The position numbers were made by a program, and so were the translations under genes. Of a DNA stretch of 7,397 nt, positions 6,990 to 7,397 are shown piece after piece; position 1 is the stretch's first letter, and each line of letters opens with the position of its first letter. The notes beneath the pieces are model-generated. The model saw nothing but the letters and a program-made list of their open reading frames with translations. It had not been told where the DNA came from and made no database searches. The stretch spans positions 1-7,397 of the forward strand of contig WGBN01000466.1 of NCBI GenBank assembly GCA_015494245.1, in the 5' to 3' direction. This DNA is from Saprospiraceae bacterium. Lineage in GTDB: Bacteria > Bacteroidota > Bacteroidia > Chitinophagales > Saprospiraceae.

Positions 6990-7103
6990 TTACTTTTTAC
7001 CGCTATTCACTCGCTCAACGGCTTGCTTAATCGTCAGAACTTTCATTTTCCATCTGCGTTGAATTCGTTGGCAAGATACAGTTTTTTTATCACAATGGTT
7101 CAT
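6990..7103 (-). CDS. Possible 37-codon leader ORF upstream of the GCS-CBS gene
   Basis: The frame opens at the ATG inside motif copy C (7103-7101) and reads MNHCDKKTVSCQRIQRRWKM up to an internal ATG at 7046, then KVLTIKQAVERVNSGKK and a TAA at 6992-6990. It is in the same frame as the GCS-CBS gene, whose ATG lies 21 nt after the stop. An 18-codon version starts at 7046 with a slightly better A-rich upstream context. I do not recognise the peptide. It has no run of a regulatory amino acid, so attenuation is not evident. It may be chance. Confidence 0.15.
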   Translation of the reverse strand: MNHCDKKTVSCQRIQRRWKMKVLTIKQAVERVNSGKK

Positions 7104-7111
7104 TAAGTTTT
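7093..7111 (-). repeat. 19-bp intergenic motif, copy C (toward the GCS-CBS gene)
   Basis: On the minus strand this is AAAACTTAATGAACCATTG, identical to copy A. It carries the AATG-N3-CATT dyad (7094-7104) and points toward the GCS-CBS gene, whose start is 124 nt downstream. Its ATG at 7103 is in frame with that gene but a TAA intervenes at 6992-6990. As in copy A, a short-repeat block lies on its upstream side. Confidence 0.6.
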
Positions 7112-7143
7112 GCGGCAAGCTATATCATAATAAGACACACCCG

Positions 7144-7263
7144 CCGGTGAGTGAGCAGAGTCGAACTCCGGTGAGTGAGCAGAGTCGAACTCCGGTGAGT
7201 GAGCAGGGTCGAACTCCGGTGAGTGAGCAGGGTCGAACTCCGGTGAGTGAGCAAAGCCCAACG
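7144..7263. repeat. 24-bp tandem repeat, five units
   Basis: Units start at 7144, 7168, 7192, 7216 and 7240, each opening with CCGGTGAGTGAGCA. Units 1 and 2 share AGAG after GAGC, units 3 and 4 share AGGG, and unit 5 has AAAG and a diverged end (CCCAACG instead of TCGAACT). Apart from that change the first four units are identical. Each unit contains a small dyad, GAGT-CGA-ACTC, or its GGGT variant. The paired variants suggest duplication by slippage or unequal exchange. The unit length of 8 codons leaves both strands open, which produces spurious repetitive ORFs. There is no spacer variation, so it is not a CRISPR array. Confidence 0.9.
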
Positions 7264-7343
7264 CCTCCCATCCAGACTCCGGCAGTTCTCGGGACAAAAG
7301 CAGTCGCTAAGAATGCTGCTTGTATATCCCGGCCTAATTCATT

Positions 7344-7373
7344 TTAGCGGATGGAAGTGCAAAAATCCGTTAA
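7344..7373. repeat. Short inverted repeat (9-bp arms, one mismatch)
   Basis: TTAGCGGAT (7344-7352) pairs with ATCCGTTAA (7365-7373) at 8 of 9 positions, the ninth being a possible G-U pair in RNA on one strand, around a 12-nt loop. No T-tract follows on either strand. It could be a protein-binding dyad or the end of a dispersed repeat. Confidence 0.3.
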
Positions 7374-7381
7374 GAAACGAA

Positions 7382-7389
7382 TATGTTTG
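7382..7389 (+). promoter_or_regulatory. Possible -7 box for a gene beyond the right edge
   Basis: TATGTTTG matches TAnnTTTG exactly. No TTG is present at the expected 17-23 nt upstream distance, and the gene it would serve is outside the window, so this is weak. Confidence 0.2.
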
Positions 7390-7397
7390 AGCCAAAA

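Larger units (their letters stand above)
6969..7397. other. 429-bp region without a convincing gene, upstream of the GCS-CBS gene
   Basis: From the GCS-CBS start outward it contains a possible leader ORF (6990-7103, -), copy C of the 19-bp motif (7093-7111), a short AT-rich stretch, a 24-bp tandem repeat (7144-7263), an inverted repeat (7344-7373) and a possible -7 box (7382-7389) pointing out of the window. A weak promoter candidate for the GCS-CBS gene is TATCTTGC at 7078-7071 (-), with TTG at 7095-7093 only 14 nt upstream, shorter than usual. Open frames over the 24-bp repeat exist on both strands because the unit is a multiple of three. Confidence 0.75.

Noticed and set aside
7144..7263. 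CRISPR array
   Set aside because: Units are directly adjacent and nearly identical throughout, with no variable spacers and no cas gene nearby.
7103..7297. Minus-strand frame with AHSPEFDP/AHSPEFDS octapeptide repeats
   Set aside because: The repeat peptide is a direct result of a 24-bp unit; both strands are open for the same reason, and there is no secretion signal or non-repeat domain.
7147..7347. Plus-strand frame with SEQSRTPV repeats
   Set aside because: Same cause as the opposite-strand frame. It ends without any recognisable domain.

Overview
The window looks like chromosomal DNA from a member of the Bacteroidota, plausibly a Saprospiria-type lineage. The lineage is inferred from protein character, from a TAnnTTTG-type -7 promoter box, and from start codons preceded by A-rich sequence rather than clear Shine-Dalgarno motifs. 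No 16S rRNA or other decisive marker is present.

Layout: (1) 1-1277 (+) is folC, folylpolyglutamate/dihydrofolate synthase, cut at its 5' end by the window edge. (2) 1280-1705 (-) is a Rid-family deaminase resembling 2-aminomuconate deaminase, and 1716-3602 (-) is a Uup-like ABC-F ATPase. These two are 10 bp apart and probably form one transcript read from a promoter near 3624-3650. (3) 3603-4061 is a divergent intergenic region rich in repeats: a CCGCG tandem block, two inverted repeats and two facing copies of a conserved 19-bp motif. (4) 4062-5021 (+) is rsgA, the circularly permuted ribosome-assembly GTPase. (5) 5034-6968 (-) is a 644-residue fusion of a glutamate-cysteine-ligase-like domain with two CBS domains. 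(6) 6969-7397 has no convincing gene. It holds a third copy of the 19-bp motif, a possible 37-codon leader ORF and a five-unit 24-bp tandem repeat.

The genes are mostly housekeeping: folate polyglutamylation, reactive-enamine or tryptophan-catabolite deamination, translation-factor ATPase, 30S maturation, and a probable amide-forming ligase with a nucleotide-sensing module. The ABC-F gene and rsgA are divergent and both act on ribosomes. The least explained signal is AAAACTTAATGAACCATTG. It occurs three times in 7.4 kb, always intergenic, always oriented toward the adjacent gene, always keeping an AATG-N3-CATT dyad, and always with its internal ATG in frame with the downstream gene. No defence system, prophage, CRISPR array, transposase, tRNA or rRNA is visible.
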